Source: Deinococcus hopiensis KR-140
GTDB taxonomy: Bacteria; Deinococcota; Deinococci; Deinococcales; Deinococcaceae
Assembly (NCBI RefSeq): GCF_900176165.1
Contig: NZ_FWWU01000004.1
Location: 124,001 to 188,000 of the forward strand
Direction of reading: 5' to 3'
DNA length: 64,000 nucleotides
Within the stretch, counting starts at the first letter, position 1, and each line of letters starts with the position of its first letter. Position numbers and translations under genes: made by a program. Of this stretch, positions 13,156 to 27,280 are shown piece after piece. The notes below the pieces were generated by a model. The model saw only the letters and a program-made list of their open reading frames with translations, did not search any database and was not told where the DNA came from.

Positions 13156-14820
13156 CTACAACCCGGCGAGGTGCTGGTGAACGAACGACACCGTGACCGA
13201 GCCTTCGCCCACCGCCGAGGCAACGCGCTTGACGCTGGTGGAGCGCACGTCGCCCACCGCGAAGATACCGGGAACGTTCGTCTCCAGCGGAAAGGGGGCC
13301 CGTTCCAGCGGCCACCCGCGCAGATCGTCCTCGCGCAGTTGGTCACCCACGCGCAGAAAACCCCGCGCGTCGCGCGCCACCACGCCGTCCAGCCAGCCGG
13401 TGTGCGGCGCGGCCCCGATAAAGGAGAAGAGGAAGTGCGTGGGGACGGTGCGTTCCTCGCCCGTCTCGCAGTTTTTCAGGGTCAATTTCTCCAGCCGCTC
13501 CTCGCCGTGCACGGCCATAACCTCGTGGCGGGTCAGCACCCCGATGTTCGGCGTCTTGCGAATCTGGTCCACGAGATACTGGCTCATCCTGGCCTCCAGG
13601 CTCGCGCCCCGTACCAGCATGGTCACCTGCGCCGCCGCCTGCGAAAAGTACATTGCCGCCTGTCCCGCCGAGTTGCCCGCGCCGACGATATACACGTTCT
13701 CTCCCGCGCAGTCCACGGCCTCCGAGCGGGCTGCGCCGTAGTACACCCCGCGCCCGGTCAGCGCCTCGGCCCCCTGCGCCGGAAGTTTCTGCCAGCTCAC
13801 GCCCGTGGCGATCACCACCGCGTGCGCGCTGATCTCGCCCTCACCCGCCACCTCCAGCACCTTGTACGGTCCTTCCACCCGCAGGGAGGTCACGTCCCTT
13901 GGGGTCAGCAGGTCCACCCCGAACTTCTGCGCCTGCGCCACCGCCCGCCGCGCCAGGTCTCCGCCCGAGAGCCCGGCTGGAAAGCCCAGGTAATTCTCGA
14001 TGCGTGACGACGTGCCCGCCTGCCCGCCCGGAGCCTCGCGCTCGATCAGCAGCGTGGACAGCCCCTCGGACGCCCCATACACCGCTGCCGCCAGCCCCGC
14101 CGGGCCGCCCCCCACGATGGCGAGGTCGTAAAAAGGCCGGGAGGCGGGCCGGGAAAGCCCCACGGCCTCTGCCACCGCTGCCGGGTCAGGGTCGGCCAGG
14201 CGCTCGCCGCCGGGCAGGATCACCAGGGGCAGGGCCTCACCGCCCTCGTCTCCCAGCAGTTCCTGCGCTTCGTCGTTCGTCTCCAGGTCATAGAAGGTGT
14301 ACGGCACGCCGTTGCGTGCCAGAAAATCGCGCAGGTCGTGCGAGCGTGGAGACCAGCGGTCGCCGACGATCTTCAGGCCGCCGTAGCCCGGCTTGAACTC
14401 ACCGCGCCAGTCGTCCAGCAGGTCGTCAAGCACCGGGTAGAGCTGCTCCTGCGGCGGGTCCCAGGGCTTGGTGAGGTAAAAATGCACCTGCGACTCGTTG
14501 ATCGCCCGGATGGCCGCGTCGGTGTCGGCATAGGCGGTGAGCAGCGCCCGCTTGGCGCCGGGAAACAGGGCGGCGGCGCGGGACAAGAAGGCCACCCCGT
14601 CCAACCCTGGCATCCGCTGGTCGCTGAGCAGCAGCGCCACGGGATCGCCCCGCTCGCGCACCTCCTTCAGGGCGTCCAGCGCCTCCTCACCGCTTTCCGC
14701 CCGCAGCACGCGGTAATCGGCGCTGTAGCGGGCGCGCAGGTCACGGGCCACGGCGCGCAGCACGTCGGGGTCGTCGTCCACGACGAGCATCACGGGTTTG
14801 GGTGTCTGGGTGAGGGTCAA
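13156..14820 (-). CDS. Response regulator-thioredoxin reductase-like fusion, no CxxC
   Basis: A 554-residue protein. Residues 9-135 are a CheY-like receiver with the acidic pocket (VVDDD), phospho-acceptor Asp in LLSDQRMPG and Lys in YLTKPW. Residues about 145-220 resemble a thioredoxin/glutaredoxin fold without cysteines. Residues about 228-554 are a thioredoxin-reductase-type flavoprotein with FAD (GGGPAGLAAAVYGAS) and NADPH (GAGNSAGQAAMYF) motifs and the C-terminal GDVRSTSVKR. The redox CxxC expected near VYYGAARSEAVDC is absent; one Cys remains. So it should bind FAD/NADPH but cannot be a normal thioredoxin reductase. TTG start, eight bases after CAGGAG. It lies behind a cyclic-nucleotide-domain kinase, its probable phosphodonor. 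Confidence 0.9.
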   Translation of the reverse strand: MTLTQTPKPVMLVVDDDPDVLRAVARDLRARYSADYRVLRAESGEEALDALKEVRERGDPVALLLSDQRMPGLDGVAFLSRAAALFPGAKRALLTAYADTDAAIRAINESQVHFYLTKPWDPPQEQLYPVLDDLLDDWRGEFKPGYGGLKIVGDRWSPRSHDLRDFLARNGVPYTFYDLETNDEAQELLGDEGGEALPLVILPGGERLADPDPAAVAEAVGLSRPASRPFYDLAIVGGGPAGLAAAVYGASEGLSTLLIEREAPGGQAGTSSRIENYLGFPAGLSGGDLARRAVAQAQKFGVDLLTPRDVTSLRVEGPYKVLEVAGEGEISAHAVVIATGVSWQKLPAQGAEALTGRGVYYGAARSEAVDCAGENVYIVGAGNSAGQAAMYFSQAAAQVTMLVRGASLEARMSQYLVDQIRKTPNIGVLTRHEVMAVHGEERLEKLTLKNCETGEERTVPTHFLFSFIGAAPHTGWLDGVVARDARGFLRVGDQLREDDLRGWPLERAPFPLETNVPGIFAVGDVRSTSVKRVASAVGEGSVTVSFVHQHLAGL

Positions 14821-14916
14821 GGGGAAAACTCCTGTCCTGGGTGGGTGACCTGGGTGTGCGTGGGAAGTGGTCAGCGGTAGGTGGAAAAGAGGTGGAAGCC
14901 AGCTGTGCGCCGCGCG

Positions 14917-16302
14917 CTACAGCGCCGCCGGCAGCAGCACCGCGAATTCGGTGTGCCCCGGCTGGCTGCTCACGCGCACCGTGCCGCCATGCTGGCGCAT
15001 CACGATCCGGCTCACCAGATCCAGCCCCAGGCCGCTGCCCTCGCCCACGGGCTTGGTGGTGAAAAAAGGCTCGAAGATGCGGCCCTGGATCTCGGGCGGA
15101 ATGCCGGGACCGTCGTCGATGACGCTCACCGCCACCTGCCCACCGCGCTCCCCGGCCTTCAGGGTGACGTGCCCGCCCTCGGGCAGCGCGTCCACAGCGT
15201 TGACCAGGAGGTTGGTCCACACCTGGTTCAGCGCTCCCTCGTCGGCGAGGACGGGCGGCAGGTCCGGCGCGTACTCGCGCGTTACCGTGATCTTTTTCGA
15301 GCGCAGCTTGTACGCGAGCATCGTCACCGTGCTGTCCAGGCCCCGGCGCACATCCGCGCGGGCGCGGTCCCCGCCCCGGTCCATGTGGGAGTAGGTCTTC
15401 ACGCTCGCCACCAGGTCCGAGATGCGCCCCGCCGCGTGCAGCACGTCGCGCAGCAGGGCCAGGCTGGCGAGCCGGAATTCCAGGTAGGCCACACCCGTCG
15501 CGCCGCCCTGCGGACACGCGGCGGCCAGCTGCGTGAGGTCCGGGAGGCGCACCCCCCCTTCCACCAGCGTGCCCGCGCGTTCCGCTGCGCCCGGCACCCC
15601 CTCGTCCGCGAGCCAGTCGGCCACCTCGTCTTCCAGTTCCGAGCGGCGCAGCGGCGTCAGGCGCTCGTCCATGCGGGTCATGGCGGTGCGGGCGGCGTCC
15701 TCCAGGGCTTCCAAAGCGTCTGGCTCCGGGGCCGCCTCCAGCCAGGCGCGCAGCAACTGAGGCAGGGTGCCCAGCCGCGTCTCCAGGGCCGCCGCCGCGC
15801 TGCGAACCGCCGCCGCGGGGTTGTTCAGTTCGTGCGCCAGCCCCGCAGAGAGTTTGCCCAGGGCGCTCAGGCGTTCGCGCTGCTCGTCGGCCTGGACCGC
15901 CACCCGGATGCGGTCGGCCAGCACCGCCATAAAGCGCGGCTCCAGCGCGGGAATGCGCTCCCGCAACTCCCCGAACAGCGCTCCCGGAAACGTCGCCAGC
16001 CGCGTCAGCCCCACGGCCCGCCCGGTGGACGGAAAGTGCGTCATGCGCGAGTGCGGCAGCAGGCCGCTGACCTCGCCGCCCGCCACCACCCAGCGAATGG
16101 GTTGCCCACCCACCTCGCCGGTGTACTCGATCTGTCCGGAAAACATCAGGTGCAGGTGACCGGCGGGGTCCCCGGCATGGACAAGGACTTCGCCGTTGGC
16201 GAGGGCGTGGACTTCGGCGTGTTCGGCGATCCACGCCAGGTCTGCCTCCGGCAGGTCGGCCAGCACGGTGACCTGCCGCAAGTCGTCGAGGGTGGGCCTC
16301 AC
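14917..16302 (-). CDS. Histidine kinase with cyclic-nucleotide-binding domain
   Basis: A soluble 461-residue kinase. Residues about 10-125 form a CNB/Crp-type beta-roll (LADLPEADLAWIAEHAEV, GEVLVHAGDPAGHLHLMFSG). A DHp helix with the phospho-acceptor His follows (LSAGLAHELNNPAAAV), then a long linker and an HATPase domain (NLLVNAVDALPEGG, DDGPGIPPEI, GSGLGLDLVSRIV). No membrane segments. The start is GTG at 16302, which overlaps the TGA of the zinc-finger gene (GTGA), showing translational coupling; the open frame further upstream is antisense to conserved residues of that gene. Its receiver is probably the REC-flavoprotein encoded 96 bases downstream. Ligand of the CNB fold unknown. Confidence 0.9.
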   Translation of the reverse strand: MRPTLDDLRQVTVLADLPEADLAWIAEHAEVHALANGEVLVHAGDPAGHLHLMFSGQIEYTGEVGGQPIRWVVAGGEVSGLLPHSRMTHFPSTGRAVGLTRLATFPGALFGELRERIPALEPRFMAVLADRIRVAVQADEQRERLSALGKLSAGLAHELNNPAAAVRSAAAALETRLGTLPQLLRAWLEAAPEPDALEALEDAARTAMTRMDERLTPLRRSELEDEVADWLADEGVPGAAERAGTLVEGGVRLPDLTQLAAACPQGGATGVAYLEFRLASLALLRDVLHAAGRISDLVASVKTYSHMDRGGDRARADVRRGLDSTVTMLAYKLRSKKITVTREYAPDLPPVLADEGALNQVWTNLLVNAVDALPEGGHVTLKAGERGGQVAVSVIDDGPGIPPEIQGRIFEPFFTTKPVGEGSGLGLDLVSRIVMRQHGGTVRVSSQPGHTEFAVLLPAAL

Positions 16303-16571
16303 CCCAGGGTCACCCGGTCCACGTAGCACCAGCGCCACGCTTCGCCCGGTTCCACCGAGCGGACGATGGGATGCCCCGTCTCCCCGAAGTGGCGGGTGGC
16401 GTGCCTGTTCTTGCTCGAATCGCAGCAGCCCACGTGCCCGCAGGTCATGCACATCCGCAGGTGAACCCAGGTGTCTCCGGTCTTCACGCAGTCCTCGCAC
16501 ACCTGCTTCCCTGTGTGCGCCGGTTCCAGAAGAAGGATGCTGCCCTCGTGCGTGCAGGTGCCCTGACTCAT
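16299..16571 (-). CDS. UBP-type zinc finger protein
   Basis: A 90-residue protein that is almost entirely one ZnF-UBP domain: CTHEGS, CEDCVKTGDTWVHLRMCMTCGHVGCCDSS and NRHATRHFGETGHPIV supply the Cys/His ligands. In eukaryotes this finger binds the free C-terminus of ubiquitin. In bacteria without ubiquitin it is found as a small stand-alone protein, often beside redox or kinase genes, and its partner is not known. ATG at 16571 is chosen over an in-frame ATG nine codons upstream. It overlaps the kinase gene by four bases, which argues that the two proteins work in the same system. Confidence 0.9.
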   Translation of the reverse strand: MSQGTCTHEGSILLLEPAHTGKQVCEDCVKTGDTWVHLRMCMTCGHVGCCDSSKNRHATRHFGETGHPIVRSVEPGEAWRWCYVDRVTLG

Positions 16572-16631
16572 GGCCCTACAGTGACACACGCCCTGCAAAA
16601 GACCATAGGAGGGCGGACCTGCGACGCGCCT

Positions 16632-19600
16632 CTACCCGGCTTCGCCCGCGTCCCTGAGGGTGAAGAAAAAGGCGCTGCCCTCGCCCGGTACGCTCTCCAC
16701 CCACACCGTTCCGCCGTGATGCTCGGCCACCTTGCGGACGATGGCGAGGCCCATGCCGGTGCCCTCGTACTCCTCACGCAGGTGCAGCCGCTGGAAAATC
16801 TGGAAGATGCGCTCGCGGTACTGGGGCTCGATGCCGATGCCGTTGTCGCGCACGGCCACGCGCCAGCCTTCAGCCACGCGCTCGGCGGTGATGCGCACCT
16901 CCGGCGTCACGCCCGGGCGGCGAAACTTCAGCGCGTTGCCAATCAGATTCTGAAACAGTTGTGTCAGCTCGGACGGCACACCCTGCACGGCGGGGAGTTT
17001 CCCCACCTGCACCCGCGCCCCGCTTCCCTCCGTGGCGGCCCGCAGCCGCTCCAGCGCCTCCTGGAGCGGCCCGGCGAGCGGCACGGCCCGCAGGGGTTCG
17101 CGCACCGAGTTCAGGCGCGAGAAGACGAGCAGGTCGTCGATGAGGACCTTCATCCGCTCCGCCCCCTGCGTCACCAGCCCCAGGAACTTGCGCCCGGATC
17201 CGTCGAGCTGTCCTCCGTAGCGCCGGTTGATCAGCTCGGTAAAGGACGCGATGGTCCGCAGCGGCTCTTGCAGGTCGTGCGAGGCTACATACGCGAAGCG
17301 CTCCAGTTCGGCGTTGCTGCGCTCCAGTTCCACCGTACGCTCCTGCAGGGCCCGGGCTGAACGCGCGCCCTCCAGCGTCAGGGTGAGGCTGCGCATCACC
17401 GTGTCGAGCAGCGCGCGGTCCGTAACGGTCCAGCGCCGTTGCCCGAACAGCCCCAGCACCAGCACGCCCCGCACCTCACCCGCCACCTTCACGGGCAGCG
17501 AGACGGTCGTGCTGATGTGCTCCACGCGGCCTTTGAGGTTGTCGCCCTGCCGGTTGTACTCGTCTTGGTAAAGCGGCTCGCCCGTCTCGAAAGGCACCCG
17601 GACTGTAGGGGTTTGCGCGTAGGGCAAACCCGCCTCCAGTTGCCGCTGCAATTCGGGGTGACGCACATCCCCCACCTGCGTCCCGATGCGCCACAGGTCG
17701 CCCTCCCTCTCCCAGTAGATCGCGTAACCGTCGGGCAGCAGGGAAAGCACGATCTCGCTCGCCCGCCGGATAAGGGCGTGGGGATCGGCCTCCAGCGTCA
17801 GGTCCCGCGTGAGCCGTGCAAAGGCTTCGAGCGCCCGTGTCCGCGCTTCCAGGGCGTCACGCTGCGCGGCAAGCTGTGAGGCCACTTCCGCCCGTTCCAG
17901 CGCGAGGTTCAAGCTGCGCCCCGCCGAGCGCACCACCGCCCGTGAGGGCTCGGACCACCGCTGCACGTCCTTGAGGCCCACCGCGAGTATTCCCGCCACC
18001 TCGCCGCCCACCACCATCGGGTACAGGGCCACGGTGCCGTATTCCTGAGTCGCGGCCACCTGCTGCTGTTCGGGGTTCCAGCCGTCCACGAACACCGGTT
18101 GCCCGGTCCGCTCGGCTTTCGAGAACGCGGGGGCGTCCACCGCAATACCCGCCGTGATGCTCGCCACCACCTCCGGGGCCAGGTCCTCGGTCCACACCCG
18201 GGCGTGCCACGAGCTTCCCTCGCGCTCGTAGTACGCCGCGCTGCCCGCCGTAAAAAAGCTGGAAAAGACCGCGAACACCTCGCGCACCAGGGTGAGGAGC
18301 TCCGTCGAGAGCCCCGCCGCCTCGGTGAAGCGCACGAAGGCTCCCAACGCCGCCGCCTGCTCCTCCAGTTCGCGGGTGCGCGCCTCCACCCGGCACTCCA
18401 GCAGCGCGTGGCTGCCCTGAAGCTGACTGTAGAGGCGCGAGTTGTCGAGCGCCACCGCTGTCTGCGCGGCCAGTCCCAGCGTCAGATTCTCGGCCTGTTC
18501 GGTAAACACGCCCACCTCCGCGTGCCCGAAAAACAGACCGCCCAGCACCTCGCCCGAGCGGGAGACGACCGGCACAGCCAGGTAGCTGCGCACGGGCAGG
18601 TGCCCTTCCGGCATGCCGTGATACGGCGCAGCGTGCCCGTAGCGCGGGTCTTTCGTGATGTCCGCCGAGCGCAACACGCCCTCGCCCACAAACGTCGGGT
18701 GAAAGATGGCCGTGTTGCGCGGCATCGGAAAGCGCGAGAACGCCTCTCTGGGCACTCCCGACAGGGTGTAGAGGGTGTAGCTTTCCTGCCGCTCGTTGAC
18801 CAGGTTGTAGAAAAAGGCCCCGAACTGCGCGCCCGTCAGTTCCACGCCTGCGTCCGTCACCGCCTGCACCAGCCGGTTTAAGTCCAGTTCCGCAGACAGT
18901 GAGCGCCCGATGCGGTTCAGCGTTGCCAGGGTCTCGGCCTGCTCGTGCAGCCGTGACTCCACCGTCGTGCGCCCCAGCGCCTGCACGCACTGCTCCACCA
19001 GCGTCCTCAGGAAGCGCCGCTCGTCCCCGCCAAAGCGCCGCGCTTCCCGGAAGCTCAGCGCCAGAACGCCCCAGAGCCTGCCCTCCACGTTCAGGGGAAA
19101 GGCCGCCAGGCTGCGCGTCTCCCCGGACCGGAGGCCCACCGACCCCGGATACTGCCGGTCGAAGTCGTCTCCTCCCACAAAGACGACTTTCCCGGTCCGC
19201 GCCGCCTCGCACTGCGGGAGGTCCAGCGTGAGGGGAAAGCGGGCGAAACGCCCGCGCAACTCGGCGCTGTAGCCCACGTCGCCGCGCAGTGCGAGGTGCT
19301 CACCGTCGGGGGTCGGCGTGAGGATGGCCCCCATATACGCACCCACTGCGCCCACCGCATGCTCCAGCATGGCGCGCAGCACCTCGTCCGGATGTTCCGC
19401 CCCGCTCAGCGCCGCTGCCACCTGGCCCAGCGCGGACGCGTGTTTCAGAGGAGTCACGTCCTGCATCTGCACCGCCAGGTTCCCGTTTCCGGGCGCAATC
19501 TGCACCCGCACCCAGCGGCCCAGCACCGGATTGAAGGCCTCGTATTCGGTGGTCTGCCCCGATGCCCGCGCCTCCCGGCTCGCCGCACGCCAGCGCGTGC

Positions 19601-19793
19601 TGAAGGCATAGGGGAAGTCTTTTTCCAGCGAGTGGCCCACGATCTCCTGGGGACTCAACTCCACCAGCGCCGCCGCCGCCCGGTTGGCGTAGGTAAAGCG
19701 GCCCTCACCGTCCAGCACAAACACCATGTCGCTGCTCGTCTCCAGCAGCTGGGCGAGCGCCGGGGCCACGGCGGAAGGGTCAGGTGGGGTCAT
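16632..19793 (-). CDS. PAS/multi-GAF sensor histidine kinase
   Basis: A soluble 1053-residue kinase. An N-terminal PAS domain (residues about 10-115, FVLDGEGRFTYANRAAAALV) is followed by about four GAF domains (roughly 120-280, 285-460, 470-640 and 650-815), the first three joined by short helices. The transmitter has a DHp helix with the phospho-His (FAYVASHDLQEPLRTIASF) and a complete HATPase (NLIGNALKF, DNGIGIEPQYRERIF, GTGMGLAIVRKV). It ends without a receiver domain. GAF arrays of this sort sense small ligands, light (if a bilin Cys is present) or redox state; no chromophore-binding signature was identified. It heads the minus-strand signalling block and could feed the REC-flavoprotein downstream. 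Confidence 0.92.
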   Translation of the reverse strand: MTPPDPSAVAPALAQLLETSSDMVFVLDGEGRFTYANRAAAALVELSPQEIVGHSLEKDFPYAFSTRWRAASREARASGQTTEYEAFNPVLGRWVRVQIAPGNGNLAVQMQDVTPLKHASALGQVAAALSGAEHPDEVLRAMLEHAVGAVGAYMGAILTPTPDGEHLALRGDVGYSAELRGRFARFPLTLDLPQCEAARTGKVVFVGGDDFDRQYPGSVGLRSGETRSLAAFPLNVEGRLWGVLALSFREARRFGGDERRFLRTLVEQCVQALGRTTVESRLHEQAETLATLNRIGRSLSAELDLNRLVQAVTDAGVELTGAQFGAFFYNLVNERQESYTLYTLSGVPREAFSRFPMPRNTAIFHPTFVGEGVLRSADITKDPRYGHAAPYHGMPEGHLPVRSYLAVPVVSRSGEVLGGLFFGHAEVGVFTEQAENLTLGLAAQTAVALDNSRLYSQLQGSHALLECRVEARTRELEEQAAALGAFVRFTEAAGLSTELLTLVREVFAVFSSFFTAGSAAYYEREGSSWHARVWTEDLAPEVVASITAGIAVDAPAFSKAERTGQPVFVDGWNPEQQQVAATQEYGTVALYPMVVGGEVAGILAVGLKDVQRWSEPSRAVVRSAGRSLNLALERAEVASQLAAQRDALEARTRALEAFARLTRDLTLEADPHALIRRASEIVLSLLPDGYAIYWEREGDLWRIGTQVGDVRHPELQRQLEAGLPYAQTPTVRVPFETGEPLYQDEYNRQGDNLKGRVEHISTTVSLPVKVAGEVRGVLVLGLFGQRRWTVTDRALLDTVMRSLTLTLEGARSARALQERTVELERSNAELERFAYVASHDLQEPLRTIASFTELINRRYGGQLDGSGRKFLGLVTQGAERMKVLIDDLLVFSRLNSVREPLRAVPLAGPLQEALERLRAATEGSGARVQVGKLPAVQGVPSELTQLFQNLIGNALKFRRPGVTPEVRITAERVAEGWRVAVRDNGIGIEPQYRERIFQIFQRLHLREEYEGTGMGLAIVRKVAEHHGGTVWVESVPGEGSAFFFTLRDAGEAG

Positions 19794-20156
19794 GCAGGGC
19801 TCGGCTTTGGGGCAGGTGTCGCGGCGGGGAGGGGATCAGGCACTTCCCACGATTCTACCGAACGGGGGGAAGACGCGAGCCAAAGCGCCACGCCTTCATC
19901 TTTATGCGGGGGCACTTGGCGTCCGGGAGCTCCAACTCTGGAACGAATAGACCGAGGGCTGGGAGTTGGCGGACGTCCGGACAGGTGCCTTCGCCTCTCG
20001 CTTGTCAAGGAACTCATCTGCTCAAGCCGCTTTTGAAAAGCGCAAAAGTAATGTTGTGCGCTCCCGACATGGACAACAGCGCGGCGTATTTATGCGAAGT
20101 GTGTACTCTCTCCAACATACCGCGCGCCGCGCCGGGATGAGAGAGGAGTGCCCCTG
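19794..20156. promoter_or_regulatory. Divergent promoter region of the kinase and gltB
   Basis: 363 bases between divergent starts, so it must hold both promoters. I could not fix a convincing -35/-10 pair. AGAGGAG at about 20142-20148 is the gltB ribosome binding site, eight bases before the ATG. No glutamine riboswitch pattern was recognised. Confidence 0.4.
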
Positions 20157-24926
<4,770 letters not shown>

Positions 24927-24982
24927 ACGATGCCGGGACGGGGGCTGCCAGGGCGGCCCCACCCGTACGTAAGGAGCAAATG

Positions 24983-26449
24983 ATGGGCAAAGTCACCGGC
25001 TTTCTCGAATACCACCGGGTCAAAGAGGCGTACGAGCCGATTGACGCCCGCCTCAAGCACTACCACGAGTTCGTGCAGGAACTCACCGTCGAGCAGGCCC
25101 GCGTGCAGGGCGCGCGCTGCATGGACTGCGGCGTCCCCTTTTGCAACAGCGGCTGCCCGGTCAGCAACCTGATTCCCGACTGGAACGACCTCGTTTACAG
25201 TGACGACTGGCGGCGGGCCATCGACGCCTTGCACGCCACGAACAACTTCCCCGAGTTTACCGGGCGCATCTGCCCCGCACCGTGCGAGGCGGCGTGCACC
25301 CTCAACCTCACCGACGAGCCGGTGGGGATCAAGTCCATCGAGCGCGCCATCATTGACCGCGCCTGGCAGGAAGGCTGGGTTGCCCCGCAGCCTCCGCCCT
25401 TCCGCACCGGGAAGCGCGTGGCCGTGATCGGCTCAGGTCCGGCGGGCCTCGCTGCCGCGCAGCAACTTGCCCGTGCGGGCCACGACGTAACGGTCTTCGA
25501 GAAGAACGACCGCGTTGGCGGCCTGCTCCGCTACGGTATCCCGGACTTCAAGCTGGAAAAGGACCTGATCGACCGCCGCGTGCGTCAAATGGAGGCCGAG
25601 GGCGTCACCTTCCGCACGGGTGTCCTCGTCGGTGCGCTGCCCGAGGGCTCCACCGTCACCAACCTCGCGCGCGAAACCGTGTCACCCGAGGAGCTGCGCC
25701 AGAAGTTCGACGCCGTGCTGCTGGCCGGCGGCGCCGAGCAGCCGCGCGACTTGCCCGTACCGGGCCGTGACCTGAAGGGCGTCCACTTCGCCATGGAATT
25801 TCTGCCCCAGCAGAACCGGGTGAACGCGGGGGACCACCTTCCCGAGCAGCTCCACGCGGGTGGCAAACACGTCATCGTGATCGGCGGCGGCGACACGGGC
25901 TCCGACTGCATGGGCACCTCGCACCGCCACGGTGCGGCGCACGTCACCCAGTTCGAGCTGCTGCCCATGCCGCCCGAGCGCGAGAACAAGCCCCTGACCT
26001 GGCCCTACTGGCCGTACAAGCTGCGCACCTCCTCAAGCCATGAGGAAGGCGGCGAGCGTGAGTTCGCCATCGCCACCAAAGAATTCCTGGGCGAGGACGG
26101 CCACGTTGTGGGCATCAAGACCGTCCGTGTGGAGTGGCAGGGCGGCAAGATGGTGGAGGTTGAAGGCAGCGAGGAAGTCCTGCCCACCGACCTCGTGCTG
26201 CTGGCGATGGGCTTTGTCAGTCCAGTGGGCAGCGTGCTGGAGACCTTCGGCGTGAACCGAGATCAACGCGGCAATGCCCAGGCCACCACCGAGGAGCGTG
26301 GCGGCTACGCGACCAATGTGGCGGGCGTCTTTGCTGCCGGCGATATGCGTCGGGGTCAGTCCCTGGTCGTGTGGGCCATCCGCGAGGGCCGCCAAGCCGC
26401 CCGCGCCGTTGACGAGTTCCTGATGGGGGGAAGCGACCTGCCGCGCTGA
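24983..26449 (+). CDS. gltD: Glutamate synthase small subunit
   Basis: A 488-residue flavoprotein that passes electrons from NADPH through FAD and two 4Fe-4S clusters to GltB. N-terminal cluster cysteines are visible (CMDCGVPFCNSGC and CPAPCEAAC), followed by FAD (VIGSGPAGLAAAQQLA) and NADPH (VIGGGDTGSDCMGTS) Rossmann motifs and the FAD-closing GVFAAGDMRRGQS. Two adjacent ATG codons occur; the second (24983) is six bases from AAGGAG and gives the common MGKVTGFLEY start, while the first (24980) is too close. Encoded in one operon with gltB. It can be told from related NAD(P)-linked homologues such as PreT or GltA by this linkage. Confidence 0.96.
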   Translation: MGKVTGFLEYHRVKEAYEPIDARLKHYHEFVQELTVEQARVQGARCMDCGVPFCNSGCPVSNLIPDWNDLVYSDDWRRAIDALHATNNFPEFTGRICPAPCEAACTLNLTDEPVGIKSIERAIIDRAWQEGWVAPQPPPFRTGKRVAVIGSGPAGLAAAQQLARAGHDVTVFEKNDRVGGLLRYGIPDFKLEKDLIDRRVRQMEAEGVTFRTGVLVGALPEGSTVTNLARETVSPEELRQKFDAVLLAGGAEQPRDLPVPGRDLKGVHFAMEFLPQQNRVNAGDHLPEQLHAGGKHVIVIGGGDTGSDCMGTSHRHGAAHVTQFELLPMPPERENKPLTWPYWPYKLRTSSSHEEGGEREFAIATKEFLGEDGHVVGIKTVRVEWQGGKMVEVEGSEEVLPTDLVLLAMGFVSPVGSVLETFGVNRDQRGNAQATTEERGGYATNVAGVFAAGDMRRGQSLVVWAIREGRQAARAVDEFLMGGSDLPR

Positions 26450-26529
26450 GGCGGGGCCCAACCGTCTCAAGGTCTGCCCATCAACGGCTTGACGCTCGTT
26501 GCGGTCAGACGGTGTGACTGCTCGCCCTT

Positions 26530-26657
26530 TAGAGCGTTTGTCAAAAAGAGGACTTCTTCTTGACCGAGCAGCGTGAGCGAGCTTGAAGGAGGATGCAGGA
26601 GAAAGGAGTCGTGAGGGAAAGGGCACCCCTCACAGTGGAATTCGGACAAATGCTCTA
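26530..26657. mobile_element. MITE-like element with 13-bp inverted ends
   Basis: TAGAGCGTTTGTC at 26530-26542 and its near-perfect inverted copy GACAAATGCTCTA at 26645-26657 (12 of 13 match) bound a 128-base segment without coding capacity. The ends are TA dinucleotides, the target duplicated by IS630/Tc1-type transposases. This fits a miniature non-autonomous element like the small repeats known from Deinococcus genomes. Copy number cannot be checked here. Confidence 0.5.
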
Positions 26658-26765
26658 GACGCAGCGGCAGGGCGGGGGAGACGCACATCTCCTTCCCCCT
26701 GCCGAACTGCCGTCTACGCCCCTGCACGGCTCCTGGCCGCCCCCGTTTCCCGCATTGGGTGGCAG

Positions 26766-27010
26766 GCCAACCATCCGCCGGTACTTGCGGGTGAACTGCG
26801 GCGCGCTCCCGTATCCCACGGCCAAGGCCGCTGTGCGTGGAGGCTTACCGAGGGCGAGCCTCCACCGCCTCACCTCGATCAGGCGGAGCCGCTTTTGAAA
26901 CTGCGGGGGCGTGAGCGAGGCCACCGCGCCAGCGTGACGGTGAAACGGGGGACAGCGGCGGTGGCGTGCGCGATAATCCCGAGGTCAACGCTCTCCTTGC
27001 CGGAATGGCA
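26766..27010 (-). pseudogene. AraC-family regulator remnant
   Basis: The C-terminal helix-turn-helix of an AraC regulator is readable: VASLTPPQFQKRLRLIEVRR, then AALAVGYGSAPQFTRKYRRMVGLPP. Upstream, in a different frame, IIAHATAAVPRFTVTLA matches the start of the HTH domain, but about 25 residues between are missing. There is no N-terminal effector domain. The gene has therefore lost its 5' part and carries an internal deletion or frameshift. Confidence 0.65.
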
Positions 27011-27280
27011 ACCCTGAGCCGCAGGGGTGTGCCCAATGACATCGGGCCACTCGCCGCAGCCCACCTCTCCGGGAGCCACCACCGGGTCAACGCCCAACGA
27101 ATAGGAAAAGTATCCAATTCCGTTCTACACGGGCTCCTGGGTCCGCCCTCACAGGAAGGCCAGGAAGGGACCTCCAACGCGTTGTGAGGGGTATAGGGTA
27201 GGGGGAAAGGAAGGAACAGCAAGTCACCCTGCAGACCGAAGAGCAGAACTTCAGGCAGCAGATTGAACGTGGGCGCCGCC

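Noticed and set aside
19794..20156. Glutamine riboswitch in front of gltB
   Set aside because: No recognisable consensus; those RNAs are known from cyanobacteria and marine phages.
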